Shown here in pieces: positions 55,674-64,000 of a stretch of 64,000 bases of DNA. The translations under genes were made by a program, and so were the position numbers. Source of the DNA: Desulforamulus ruminis DSM 2154 (GTDB taxonomy: Bacteria > Bacillota > Desulfotomaculia > Desulfotomaculales > Desulfotomaculaceae); NCBI RefSeq assembly GCF_000215085.1, contig NC_015589.1:2306120-2370119 (forward strand). Reading direction: 5' to 3'. Positions within the stretch are counted from its first letter, which is position 1, and the number at the start of each line of letters is the position of its first letter. Under the pieces are notes generated by a model. It worked only from the letters and a program-made list of their open reading frames with translations, ran no database searches and had not been told where the DNA came from.

Positions 55674-56591
55674 CTAGGCCGAATGAGCCGCTCCGATCAG
55701 TTCGTTAATATCTTCGATCTGCTGCTCCAGCAAATATCGCTCGATCCCTTCCAGCACATCCAGGGTGGCCCGGGGATTGATGAAGTTGGCGGTGCCTACC
55801 GCCACGGCGCTGGCCCCGGCCAGGATAAACTCCAGGGCGTCTTCCCAAGAACAGATCCCGCCCATGCCGATGATGGGGAGCTGAACCGCCCGGTAAACCT
55901 GCCACACCGCCCTGACGGCCACCGGCTTTACCGCCGGCCCCGAAAGTCCGCCCATAACATTGGCTAAAACCGGCTTTCTTTTGCGCACGTCAATGGCCAT
56001 CCCCAGCAGGGTGTTGATTAAGGACAGGGCGTCCGCCCCGGCTTCTTCCACCGCCCTGGCGATAGCCCCAATATCGGTCACATTGGGGGACAGCTTGACC
56101 ATCACCGGCAGTTGGGTGGCCGCTTTGACCGCCCGGGTTACTTCCGCCGCCGTAAAGGGGTCGCCCCCAAAGGCCATGCCCCCTTTTTTTACATTGGGGC
56201 AGGAGATGTTTACCTCCAGGCCGGCAATGCCCGCCACCCCGTCCAATTTGCCCGCCAGTTGGGCGTATTCTTCCACGGTATTACCGGCAATATTTACAAT
56301 GACCGGGATTTCCAGGCCGGCAAAGTAAGGGGCGGTCTTTTGAATTAATTGATCCGCCCCGGGATTCTGCAGGCCGATGGAATTTAAAATTCCCGCCGGG
56401 GTTTCGGCCATTCTGGGCGTAGGGTTGCCCTGCCGCGGCTCTAAGGTGGTGCCTTTTACCACTATGGCCCCCAGCCGGTTGATGTCCACATAAGGGGAGT
56501 ATTCCGGTCCGAAGCCAAAGGTCCCCGAGGCGGTGGTCACCGGATTTTTCATTTGAATGCCGCCAATATTCACCGCTAAACAGGGCTTCAT
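55674..56591 (-). CDS. pyrD: Dihydroorotate dehydrogenase B, catalytic subunit
   Basis: The roughly 305-residue FMN enzyme is the class 1B type that works with PyrK. Catalytic Cys is in [19 protein letters not shown]-binding parts are [15 protein letters not shown] and [14 protein letters not shown]. The ATG at 56591 overlaps the pyrK stop (ATGA), favouring it over the frame start at 56636. NAD+ reduction through PyrK completes the reaction. Confidence 0.95.
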   Translation of the reverse strand: MKPCLAVNIGGIQMKNPVTTASGTFGFGPEYSPYVDINRLGAIVVKGTTLEPRQGNPTPRMAETPAGILNSIGLQNPGADQLIQKTAPYFAGLEIPVIVNIAGNTVEEYAQLAGKLDGVAGIAGLEVNISCPNVKKGGMAFGGDPFTAAEVTRAVKAATQLPVMVKLSPNVTDIGAIARAVEEAGADALSLINTLLGMAIDVRKRKPVLANVMGGLSGPAVKPVAVRAVWQVYRAVQLPIIGMGGICSWEDALEFILAGASAVAVGTANFINPRATLDVLEGIERYLLEQQIEDINELIGAAHSA

Positions 56592-57376
56592 TCCCACACC
56601 ACCTGCCAGGAGGGAAAGACCGGACCGTCGGCACAAACCCTTTTATGGGTTGTTTCCCCATGGTGGGAAATTTTCACGGCACAGGAAAGACAGGCGCCCA
56701 CACCACAGCCCATATGTTCCTCCAGGGAAGCTTCTCCGGGCACGTCGGCCTCCTGCAGCAGGGCGGCAATTTCTTTCATCATGCCTTTGGGTCCGCACAT
56801 GTAGGTCATGGCGGTGCGCCGCCAGTCCGGATGTTTTTGCATCAGCTCCGGCACAGTGCCCTTAAAGCCAAAGGAGCCGTCGTCGGTGGCCACCACCACT
56901 TCCGCTTCCATCTGTTCAAACTGCCCGTCGCAAAGCAGGCTTTTTTTATCCCGGGCTCCCAGGTAAAGGGTTACCTGGCACTTCATATGCGCCAGTTCCT
57001 GCACTAAAAATACCAGGGGAGCCGCTCCGATGCCCCCGGCGGCCACCGCTACCCGGGAACCCGGCAATGGCATGGAAAAACCGCGCCCCAGGGGGCCCAT
57101 CAGATTGACCCTTTCTCCGGGCTGTTTTTGGGCCAACAGTGCGGTACCTGCGCCCGCCACCCGGAACAGCAGCGCCAGCACTCCTTTGGGCCGGCTCACC
57201 ATGTGAATGGAAAGGGGCCTCCGTAAAAGAGGATCTTTGCTGTCACTGCAGCGGATATGCACAAATTGGCCCGGCACTGCCAGCCGGGCAATATCCGGAG
57301 CTTCCAGCTCCATATAAAAGGTCTCCGGCGCCACCGGGTAAACCGCCAGCACCCTGGCGTCCATTACTTTTGACAT
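56588..57376 (-). CDS. pyrK: Dihydroorotate dehydrogenase B, electron-transfer subunit
   Basis: The 262-residue flavoprotein carries FAD and a 2Fe-2S cluster and passes electrons from PyrD to NAD+. The FAD-binding RRPLSIH and the NAD-binding [13 protein letters not shown] are visible. The C-terminal cluster Cys set is [11 protein letters not shown], then [10 protein letters not shown]. It starts at ATG 57376, 66 nt after carB. Confidence 0.94.
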   Translation of the reverse strand: MSKVMDARVLAVYPVAPETFYMELEAPDIARLAVPGQFVHIRCSDSKDPLLRRPLSIHMVSRPKGVLALLFRVAGAGTALLAQKQPGERVNLMGPLGRGFSMPLPGSRVAVAAGGIGAAPLVFLVQELAHMKCQVTLYLGARDKKSLLCDGQFEQMEAEVVVATDDGSFGFKGTVPELMQKHPDWRRTAMTYMCGPKGMMKEIAALLQEADVPGEASLEEHMGCGVGACLSCAVKISHHGETTHKRVCADGPVFPSWQVVWE

Positions 57377-57442
57377 GATCTCTCCTCCGTTCAGAGGTTT
57401 TTTCGGCTTGGGGTAAATTTCCGTTTTCTTAGTTTACCTTTT

Positions 57443-60400
57443 TTATTCTCTCCTTGGCAAGTTCTTCCGGCGGTTGTCCAGGTAGTTTTGCAGCGGAATT
57501 AAATCCGGCACTTCCCCTTCCTGGATTCCGTATAGTACCTCCAGCATGACCCAGGCAGTATCCATGGAAGTCAGGCAGGGAATACCGTGCTCGACGGCGG
57601 AACGGCGGATTTTAAAACCGTCCCGCCAGGGATCTTTACCCCGGCTGATGGTATTGATGACCAAGTTTATCCGGTTGGCTTTAATCAGGTCCACAATGGT
57701 TTCTCCACCCTCGTTAACCTTGTTGACTGTTTCCACTGCAATGCCCCGGCTCTGCAAAAATCCGGCGGTGCCTCGGGTGGCGCAAACCTTGTAGCCCAGT
57801 TCCACCAAGCCCTGAATCACCGGCAAAGCCTCTTCTTTATCCCGGTCGGCGATGGTGGCCAATACCGTTCCCTGTTTGGGAAACTCCGTGCCGCTGGCCA
57901 GCAGGGCCTTAAACAGGGCCACCGGCAGATCCTTATCTACGCCCAGCACTTCTCCGGTGGATTTCATTTCCGGTCCCAGGGAAACATCCACGTCCAGCAG
58001 TTTGCCGAAGGAGAACACCGGCGCCTTGACCGCCACCAAACCGGTTTCCGGATAAAGACCGCCCCGGTAGCCCATCTGCTCCAGGGTTTTACCCAGAATG
58101 CATTTGGTGGCCAGGTTGACCATGGGAATGCCGGTCACTTTGCTCAAATAAGGCACGGTCCGGCTGGACCGGGGGTTTACTTCGATGACATAGACCTGAC
58201 CTTCGTGCAGGACATATTGAATATTGACCAGTCCCTTAATTCCCAGGGCCAGGGACAGCCGGCAGGTATAGTCCACCATTTGCTGCGTCTGCTCCCGGGT
58301 CAGGGTCTGGGCCGGGTATACCGCAATGCTGTCGCCGGAATGGACGCCGGCCCGCTCAATGTGTTCCATAATGCCCGGGATGAGCACGGCAGCGCCGTCG
58401 CAAATGGCATCCACCTCAAACTCCCGTCCCACCAGATAGCGGTCCACCAGCACCGGGTGCTCGGGCGTGATCTTCACCGCCCTCTCCATGTAGGAAAAAA
58501 GTTCCTCCTGGGAATAAACAATCTCCATGGCCCGGCCTCCTAAAACATAAGAGGGGCGAACCAGTACCGGGAAACCGATTTCCCCGGCGATGGCAGCCGC
58601 TTCTTCCACAGAGAAGGCCGTGCGGCCCGGCGGTTTGGGAATATCCAGTTCAATGAGCAGCCGGTCAAAACGTTCCCGGTCTTCAGCCGCGTCAATGGCA
58701 TCTACTGAAGTGCCCAGGATTGGTATCCCCGCCTCTTCCAGGGGCTTGGCCAATTGGATGGCCGTTTGACCTCCAAATTGGACAATAACGCCTTGGGGCT
58801 TTTCCTGCTCCAGGATGTTTAACACGTCTTCCGCTACCAGGGGCTCAAAATAAAGCCGGTCCGCCGTATCGAAATCGGTGCTGACCGTCTCCGGGTTATT
58901 ATTAATGGTAATGGCCTCCAGGCCCTCTTCCCGCAGGGCCCAGACCGAATGGACCGAACAGTAGTCAAACTCAATGCCCTGGCCGATGCGGATGGGACCG
59001 GAACCCAGCACCACCACCTTGGTGCGGTCGGTTGCCCCGGCCTCGTCCTCGGTTTCATAACAGGAGTAATAATATGGCGTAAGGGCCTCAAATTCCGCGG
59101 CACAGGTATCCACCATCTTGTACACCGGAGCAATGCCCGCAGACTTTCTGGTTTGCCTGATGGCCTTTTCCGTTAGACCCGTTAGCCATGCCAGGTAGCG
59201 GTCGGCTAAACCGTATTTTTTGGCCCGGCCCAGGGTTTGTTCCGTCAAGGCTCCTGCCGCTGCTTCCCGGCACAGGTTTTCCTCAAAGGAAACTAATTCT
59301 TTAAGCTTATGCAGAAAGAAGAGGTCCATGGCGCTTAATTCCGCGGCCCGCTCCACCGTTCCTCCCCGGCGGAAAAACTCGGCCACGGCAAAAAGCCTCT
59401 GATCTTCCACTTTAATCAGCTTATCCTCTAGTTCCTCCAAGGAAAGCTCCGTCATCTCCGGCATCCGCAGGCCGTAAAGTCCCACTTCCAAAGAGCGGAT
59501 GGCTTTCATCAGGGCGGCTTCAAAGGTCCGGTCAATGGCCATCACTTCGCCGGTGGCTTTCATCTGGGTTCCCAGGGTCCGGTCGGCCCCGGTAAATTTA
59601 TCAAAGGGCCAGCGGGGAAATTTAACCACCACATAATCCAGGGTTGGTTCAAAGCAGGCGTAGGTTTTCCCGGTCACCGAGTTGCGGATTTCATCCAGGG
59701 TCAGTCCAATGGCAATCTTGGCCGCCACCTTGGCAATGGGGTAGCCGGTGGCTTTGGAAGCCAGGGCTGAAGAACGGGAAACCCGGGGATTCACTTCAAT
59801 CACATAATATCGAAAGCTATAGGGGTCCAGAGCGTACTGCACATTGCAGCCGCCTTCGATGCCCAGAGCCCGGATGATTTTCAGGGAGGCGCTGCGCAGC
59901 ATCTGGTACTCCCGGTCGCTGAGGGTCTGGGACGGGGCCACCACAATGCTGTCCCCGGTATGAACACCAACGGCGTCCAGGTTTTCCATATTGCACACGG
60001 TAATGCAGTTGTCGGCGCTGTCCCGCATGACCTCATATTCAATTTCTTTCCAGCCCGCCACACTGCGCTCCACCAGAATCTGTCCGATTAAACTGTGCTT
60101 CAGACCCCGGGTGGCCACCGCCTCCAGTTCCCAACGGTTTTGGGCAATGCCCCCGCCGGTGCCGCCCAGGGTATAGGCCGGGCGGACAATCACCGGGTAA
60201 TCAATGGCCTCGGCAAACTCCAGGGCTTCCCGCACGGAACAAACAATGGCGCTTTCCGGTACCGGCTCGTCAATTTGTTCCATCATTAACTTAAACATTT
60301 CCCGGTCTTCGGCCTTACGGATGGCATCCAGGGGGGTTCCCAGCAGGGTAACCCCTTCCTCATCCAAGACTCCTTTCTCCGCCAGTTGGAGGGCTATATT

Positions 60401-60688
60401 CAGCCCCACCTGGCCGCCAAGGGTCGGCAGCAGGCCGTCGGGCTTTTCCTGCCGGATGACCCGGGTTACAAATTTCGGTGTTAAGGGCTCTATATAGACT
60501 TTATCGGCCATATGGGCATCGGTCATAATAGTGGCGGGGTTGGAGTTCACCAGCACCACCTCCAGGCCCTCTTCCTTCAGGGCCCGGCAGGCCTGGGTGC
60601 CGGCGTAATCAAACTCCGCCGCCTGTCCGATGACAATGGGACCGGAACCAATGACCAGAACTTTTTTAATTTCCCGCTTTTTGGGCAT
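57443..60688 (-). CDS. carB: Carbamoyl-phosphate synthase, large subunit
   Basis: The 1081-residue enzyme has the expected duplicated ATP-grasp halves (about 1-550 and 550-935) and a C-terminal allosteric MGS domain. N-terminal motifs are [20 protein letters not shown] and the matching second-half [18 protein letters not shown] (in part), with ATP-grasp loops [13 protein letters not shown] and [14 protein letters not shown] 60688 follows GGGGAGGG, and its start overlaps carA by 23 nt. Together with CarA it makes carbamoyl phosphate for pyrimidines and arginine. Confidence 0.95.
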   Translation of the reverse strand: MPKKREIKKVLVIGSGPIVIGQAAEFDYAGTQACRALKEEGLEVVLVNSNPATIMTDAHMADKVYIEPLTPKFVTRVIRQEKPDGLLPTLGGQVGLNIALQLAEKGVLDEEGVTLLGTPLDAIRKAEDREMFKLMMEQIDEPVPESAIVCSVREALEFAEAIDYPVIVRPAYTLGGTGGGIAQNRWELEAVATRGLKHSLIGQILVERSVAGWKEIEYEVMRDSADNCITVCNMENLDAVGVHTGDSIVVAPSQTLSDREYQMLRSASLKIIRALGIEGGCNVQYALDPYSFRYYVIEVNPRVSRSSALASKATGYPIAKVAAKIAIGLTLDEIRNSVTGKTYACFEPTLDYVVVKFPRWPFDKFTGADRTLGTQMKATGEVMAIDRTFEAALMKAIRSLEVGLYGLRMPEMTELSLEELEDKLIKVEDQRLFAVAEFFRRGGTVERAAELSAMDLFFLHKLKELVSFEENLCREAAAGALTEQTLGRAKKYGLADRYLAWLTGLTEKAIRQTRKSAGIAPVYKMVDTCAAEFEALTPYYYSCYETEDEAGATDRTKVVVLGSGPIRIGQGIEFDYCSVHSVWALREEGLEAITINNNPETVSTDFDTADRLYFEPLVAEDVLNILEQEKPQGVIVQFGGQTAIQLAKPLEEAGIPILGTSVDAIDAAEDRERFDRLLIELDIPKPPGRTAFSVEEAAAIAGEIGFPVLVRPSYVLGGRAMEIVYSQEELFSYMERAVKITPEHPVLVDRYLVGREFEVDAICDGAAVLIPGIMEHIERAGVHSGDSIAVYPAQTLTREQTQQMVDYTCRLSLALGIKGLVNIQYVLHEGQVYVIEVNPRSSRTVPYLSKVTGIPMVNLATKCILGKTLEQMGYRGGLYPETGLVAVKAPVFSFGKLLDVDVSLGPEMKSTGEVLGVDKDLPVALFKALLASGTEFPKQGTVLATIADRDKEEALPVIQGLVELGYKVCATRGTAGFLQSRGIAVETVNKVNEGGETIVDLIKANRINLVINTISRGKDPWRDGFKIRRSAVEHGIPCLTSMDTAWVMLEVLYGIQEGEVPDLIPLQNYLDNRRKNLPRRE

Positions 60689-61781
60689 GGGTACCCTCCC
60701 CTCGTTTCGCTGAAAAATCATGAATATGATTCAGGAAATGATCAAAGAGATACTCGGAATCCATGGGACCCGGGGCCGCTTCCGGATGATACTGCACCGA
60801 AAAGATGGGCAGGGTTTTATGCTGCAGCCCTTCCACCGTATGATCATTTAAATTGATATGGGACACTTCCATTTCCGGGGGCAGGGAATCCTGATCCACC
60901 GTGAAACCGTGGTTCTGGGAGGTAATATAAACCCTGCCGGTGCGCAGATCCTTCACCGGATGATTGGCCCCCCGGTGACCGAACTTCAGTTTATACGTCC
61001 TGCCTCCCATGGCCAACCCGATAATTTGGTGGCCCAGGCAAATACCGAAAATGGGTAATTGGCCGATCAGCCGGCGCACGGTTTCCACCGCTTTGGGCAC
61101 ATCGGTGGGATCTCCGGGGCCGTTGGAAAGCATAATGCCCTTGGGCTGCAGGGCCAAAATTTCTTCGGCAGCGGTATCCGGCGGCACCACCACCACTTCG
61201 CAGTCCCGGTTATTCAGGCAGCGGACGATGTTGGCTTTGGCCCCAAAATCCATCAGCACCACCCGGTGTCCGTTTCCGGGAACGGTATAAATTTCCCGGG
61301 TGGCCACGGTGGGCACCAGCTCCTGGCCGGAAATTTGGGGGCAGTTCTTGGCTTTGGCCACCAGTTCCGCGGGGTCCGACACCTCGGTGCTGATAATTCC
61401 CCGCAGAGTACCATGGCTGCGAATCTTCCGGGTCAAGGCCCGGGTGTCGATGCCGGCAATGCCGATGACGCCCTCCCGGGCCAAAAATTCATCAATTTTA
61501 TTGCTAACCCGCCAGTTGCTGGGACGATCACACTCTTCTTTGACCACAAAACCCCGCACAAAGGAACTCTTGGCTTCAAAATCTTCTTTATTGATGCCGT
61601 AGTTGCCAATCAGCGGGTAGGTCATGACCACGATCTGGCCGCAGTAGGACGGGTCCGTCAGAACCTCTTGATAACCGGTCATGCCGGTATTAAAAACCAC
61701 TTCTCCCCATTGTTCGCCGGTGGCCCCAAAGGCCCTGCCGCTAAAAATGGTTCCATCTTCCAGTACCAATCGTGCTTGCAT
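60666..61781 (-). CDS. carA: Carbamoyl-phosphate synthase, glutaminase subunit
   Basis: The 371-residue class I glutamine amidotransferase has its catalytic Cys in FGICLGHQI, with His and Glu in [11 protein letters not shown]. The N-terminal small domain ([16 protein letters not shown]) is characteristic. ATG 61781 has GGAGGTGT upstream. The 77-nt gap to pyrC contains the palindrome TGTATAATTATACA, which includes a TATAAT box and might allow an internal promoter. Confidence 0.95.
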   Translation of the reverse strand: MQARLVLEDGTIFSGRAFGATGEQWGEVVFNTGMTGYQEVLTDPSYCGQIVVMTYPLIGNYGINKEDFEAKSSFVRGFVVKEECDRPSNWRVSNKIDEFLAREGVIGIAGIDTRALTRKIRSHGTLRGIISTEVSDPAELVAKAKNCPQISGQELVPTVATREIYTVPGNGHRVVLMDFGAKANIVRCLNNRDCEVVVVPPDTAAEEILALQPKGIMLSNGPGDPTDVPKAVETVRRLIGQLPIFGICLGHQIIGLAMGGRTYKLKFGHRGANHPVKDLRTGRVYITSQNHGFTVDQDSLPPEMEVSHINLNDHTVEGLQHKTLPIFSVQYHPEAAPGPMDSEYLFDHFLNHIHDFSAKRGEGTHAQKAGN

Positions 61782-61858
61782 TATGTTAAGACACCTCCGT
61801 CAATTGTTTGCCACACTGTATAATTATACAACAGTTCGCATAATTATTTAACCTCTTT

Positions 61859-63145
61859 TTATTCCCGGAGCCGTCTGTTTTGCATCACAATTCTTCCTTC
61901 CACCAGGGTCATCACCGGCAGTCCGGTTAGTTTCCGGCCCCCGAAGGGAGTATTCCTGCTCTTGCCGGCCCAGTTTGCCGGGTCCACAACCTCGCTCAGT
62001 TGAGGATCAATCAGGGTAATATCCGCCGGGGCTCCTTTTTCCAGTCTGCCTCCGGCCAGTCCCAGCACCTGTCTGGGGTGGCGGCTTAGTTTGGCCACCG
62101 CCTGGGGTACGGTTAATATTCCCGGGTGCACCAATTCGGTGAACACCAGGCCCAAGGCGGTTTCCAGGCCCACCAGGCCGTTGGGGGCCAGTTGGAACTC
62201 CACATCCTTCTCATGAAAGGCATGGGGCGCGTGGTCGGTGGCAATGACATCAATGGTGCCGTCCTTTAAACCTTCCTTTATGGCCTCCACGTCTTCCCGG
62301 CTGCGCAGGGGCGGGTTTACTTTGGCGTTGGTATTAAAACCCAGCACTGCCTCTTCGGTCAAGGTAAAATGATGGGGGGTGGCCTCCGCCGTCACCTTAA
62401 CGCCGCGTTCTTTGGCCTGCCGGAGCAGCCGCACCGAACCCCGGGTGCTGATATGGGCCAGATGCAGCTTACATCCGGTAGACTCCGCCAGCAGGATATC
62501 CCGGGCCACCATGACCTCTTCGGCCGCGGCAGGAATTCCTTGCAGACCAAGCATGGAGGAAACCGCTCCCTCATGCATTTGCCCGCCGGCAGCCAGAGTT
62601 AAATCCTCGCAGTGGGAGATTACCGTTAATCCCAGCATGGCTGCGTACTGCATAACCCGGCGCATCATCCCCGCATCCATGACCGGCATGCCGTCATCGG
62701 AAAGGGCCACGGCGCCGGCCTTCTTTAAGTCCGCCATTTCGGTCAACTCCCGGCCTTTGGAGCCCTTGGTCAGGGCGCCGATGGGATAGACCTTGGCCGC
62801 CCCCTCCCGGGCCTTTTCCAGGATATAACGGATGACCGTCGCATTATCCGCCACCGGGTCGCTGTTGGGCATGGAGGCCACCGCCGTAAACCCGCCCATG
62901 GCGGCGGCCCGGGTGCCGCTGATAATATCCTCTTTGTATTCAAAGCCCGGCTCCCGCAGGTGAACATGCATGTCCACCAGTCCCGGGCATACATAGCAGC
63001 CGGAGGCCTCAACAATTTCCGCTCCCGGGGCCTGCAAACCTTTCCCCAGGTCAACAATCCTGCCTCCCTGCACCAATATATCGACCTGATCAAGGGTTTC
63101 CGCCACGGGATCCACCAGTTCGCCGCCCTTAATGAGCAATTGCAT
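61859..63145 (-). CDS. pyrC: Dihydroorotase, class I
   Basis: The roughly 428-residue zinc amidohydrolase closes carbamoyl aspartate to dihydroorotate. Metal ligands are in [11 protein letters not shown] and the C-terminal [14 protein letters not shown]. The carboxylated residue is probably in the K/D-rich central segment. ATG 63145 with GGAGGTGA is chosen; the GTG at 63154 is inside that site. It overlaps pyrB by 17 nt. Confidence 0.94.
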   Translation of the reverse strand: MQLLIKGGELVDPVAETLDQVDILVQGGRIVDLGKGLQAPGAEIVEASGCYVCPGLVDMHVHLREPGFEYKEDIISGTRAAAMGGFTAVASMPNSDPVADNATVIRYILEKAREGAAKVYPIGALTKGSKGRELTEMADLKKAGAVALSDDGMPVMDAGMMRRVMQYAAMLGLTVISHCEDLTLAAGGQMHEGAVSSMLGLQGIPAAAEEVMVARDILLAESTGCKLHLAHISTRGSVRLLRQAKERGVKVTAEATPHHFTLTEEAVLGFNTNAKVNPPLRSREDVEAIKEGLKDGTIDVIATDHAPHAFHEKDVEFQLAPNGLVGLETALGLVFTELVHPGILTVPQAVAKLSRHPRQVLGLAGGRLEKGAPADITLIDPQLSEVVDPANWAGKSRNTPFGGRKLTGLPVMTLVEGRIVMQNRRLRE

Positions 63146-64000
63146 TGACTTCACCTCCGGTTAACAGGTATAAAAGCGCCATTCTTACGGCCACCCCGTT
63201 GGTTACCTGGTCTAAAATCACCGACCGACTGCCGTAGGCCACCTCGGCGCTGATCTCCACCCCCCGGTTAATGGGTCCCGGGTGCAGCACCAGGGCATCC
63301 GGGGCGGTAAGTTCCAGCCGTCTTTGATTCATCCCAAAGAGCCGGCTGTATTCCCGGATAGAAGGGAATAATCCCTGCTGCTGTCTTTCCAACTGTATGC
63401 GCAGCATGTTTACCACATCCGCCCCTTCCAGGGCGGCATCCAATTCTGAATAAACTTTAACGCCCATTTGTTCAATGTCCGGGGGCATCAGGGTGGACGG
63501 GCCGCTTACCCGTACCTCCGCCCCCATTTTGGTCAAGCCCCAGATGTTGGACCTGGCCACCCGGCTATGGAGAATATCGCCCACAATGGCTACCTTCAGT
63601 CCGGTCAGGGTTCCCTTTTTCTCCCGGATGGTAAACAGGTCCAGCAGGGCCTGGGTGGGGTGCTCATGGGTCCCGTCCCCGGCATTGATGACCGCAGCCG
63701 GAATGCACCGGGCCAGGTATTCGGCCGCCCCGCTGGCCGGATGGCGGATCACCACAACATCCACACCCATGGCATTTAAGGTTAAGCCGGTGTCCCGGAG
63801 GCTTTCGCCCTTGGCCACGGAACTGCTGGAAGCGCTGAGCCCCACGGTGTCCGCGCTTAAAAACTTGGCTGCCAGGTCAAAGGAGGATCGGGTCCGGGTA
63901 CTGTTCTCATAAAAGAGTGTAACCACACTCCGGCCTCTTAGAGTCGGTGTTTTCTTGATTTTTCTGCCGATAATTCCTTTCATGGGCACCGCAGTATCCA
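63129..64000 (-). CDS. pyrB: Aspartate carbamoyltransferase, catalytic subunit (5' end outside the window)
   Basis: About 290 residues are present; the frame continues into the right edge ([14 protein letters not shown]), so roughly 15-20 residues of the N-terminus are missing. The carbamoyl-phosphate site [14 protein letters not shown], the aspartate site [10 protein letters not shown] and the signature [11 protein letters not shown] are intact. It is the first pyr gene in view; pyrR or a uracil permease may lie further upstream. Confidence 0.95.
   Translation of the reverse strand, partial: DTAVPMKGIIGRKIKKTPTLRGRSVVTLFYENSTRTRSSFDLAAKFLSADTVGLSASSSSVAKGESLRDTGLTLNAMGVDVVVIRHPASGAAEYLARCIPAAVINAGDGTHEHPTQALLDLFTIREKKGTLTGLKVAIVGDILHSRVARSNIWGLTKMGAEVRVSGPSTLMPPDIEQMGVKVYSELDAALEGADVVNMLRIQLERQQQGLFPSIREYSRLFGMNQRRLELTAPDALVLHPGPINRGVEISAEVAYGSRSVILDQVTNGVAVRMALLYLLTGGEVNAIAH

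Overview
The window looks like a chromosomal segment of a Gram-positive, spore-forming anaerobe of the Desulfotomaculum/Desulforamulus type (Peptococcaceae). This is an inference from gene content: PrkC/Stp/FHA signalling next to PBP and FtsW genes, RemA, the diaminopimelate aminotransferase route (DapL), PyrK-type pyrimidine synthesis, a collagen-like surface protein, lipoproteins and sigma-54 activators. Nearly every gene is on the minus strand, so the biology reads from high to low coordinates. I see no rRNA, tRNA or CRISPR array.

Region 1 (1-13,800): two complete branched-chain-amino-acid-type ABC transporters (livJHMGF), each followed by a sigma-54 enhancer-binding regulator with a PAS domain, in tandem. 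The second regulator is followed by a 2Fe-2S subunit gene that has a clear -24/-12 promoter. This suggests amino-acid uptake coupled to an amino-acid dehydrogenase lying off the left edge.

Region 2 (14,000-17,700): an intact IS3-family element inserted into an intrinsic terminator hairpin, then an MTA/purine nucleoside phosphorylase, adenylate kinase and an unknown small gene.

Region 3 (17,800-37,000): a long run of minus-strand housekeeping genes. In transcription order: yicC, remA, gmk, rpoZ, coaBC, priA, def, fmt, a DUF116 gene, rsmB, rlmN, fhaA, fhaB, stp, ftsW/rodA, pbpA, prkC, rsgA, rpe and a 38-residue rubredoxin-like mini-protein. It links nucleotide and translation functions to a Ser/Thr kinase-phosphatase module governing cell-wall growth.

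Region 4 (37,200-41,500): a TraR/DksA-type zinc protein and a dapF-dapL-aminotransferase operon for diaminopimelate/lysine.

Region 5 (41,500-47,300): an accessory island holding a frameshifted flavoprotein, an rlmA 3' remnant, a collagen-like gene, a full rlmA-type 23S rRNA methyltransferase and a lipoprotein between inverted repeats. The rlmA gene has an attenuator-like leader encoding MSTHFMRLR, which resembles macrolide-arrest leader peptides. It is the most striking candidate regulatory system here.

Region 6 (47,400-64,000): a Ca2+-type P-ATPase, RqcH/NFACT, an alkaline-phosphatase-superfamily enzyme, and the pyrimidine operon pyrB-pyrC-carA-carB-pyrK-pyrD-pyrF-lspA-pyrE, with a lipoprotein signal peptidase gene embedded in it.

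Intergenic DNA is rich in palindromic repeats. One family of roughly 200-nt imperfect hairpins sits exactly between stop codon and next gene at rpe, priA and pyrD, with compensatory differences between copies. A second family, built on ATCCGTGTAAATCCGT units, lies downstream of livF, adk and the TraR-type gene.
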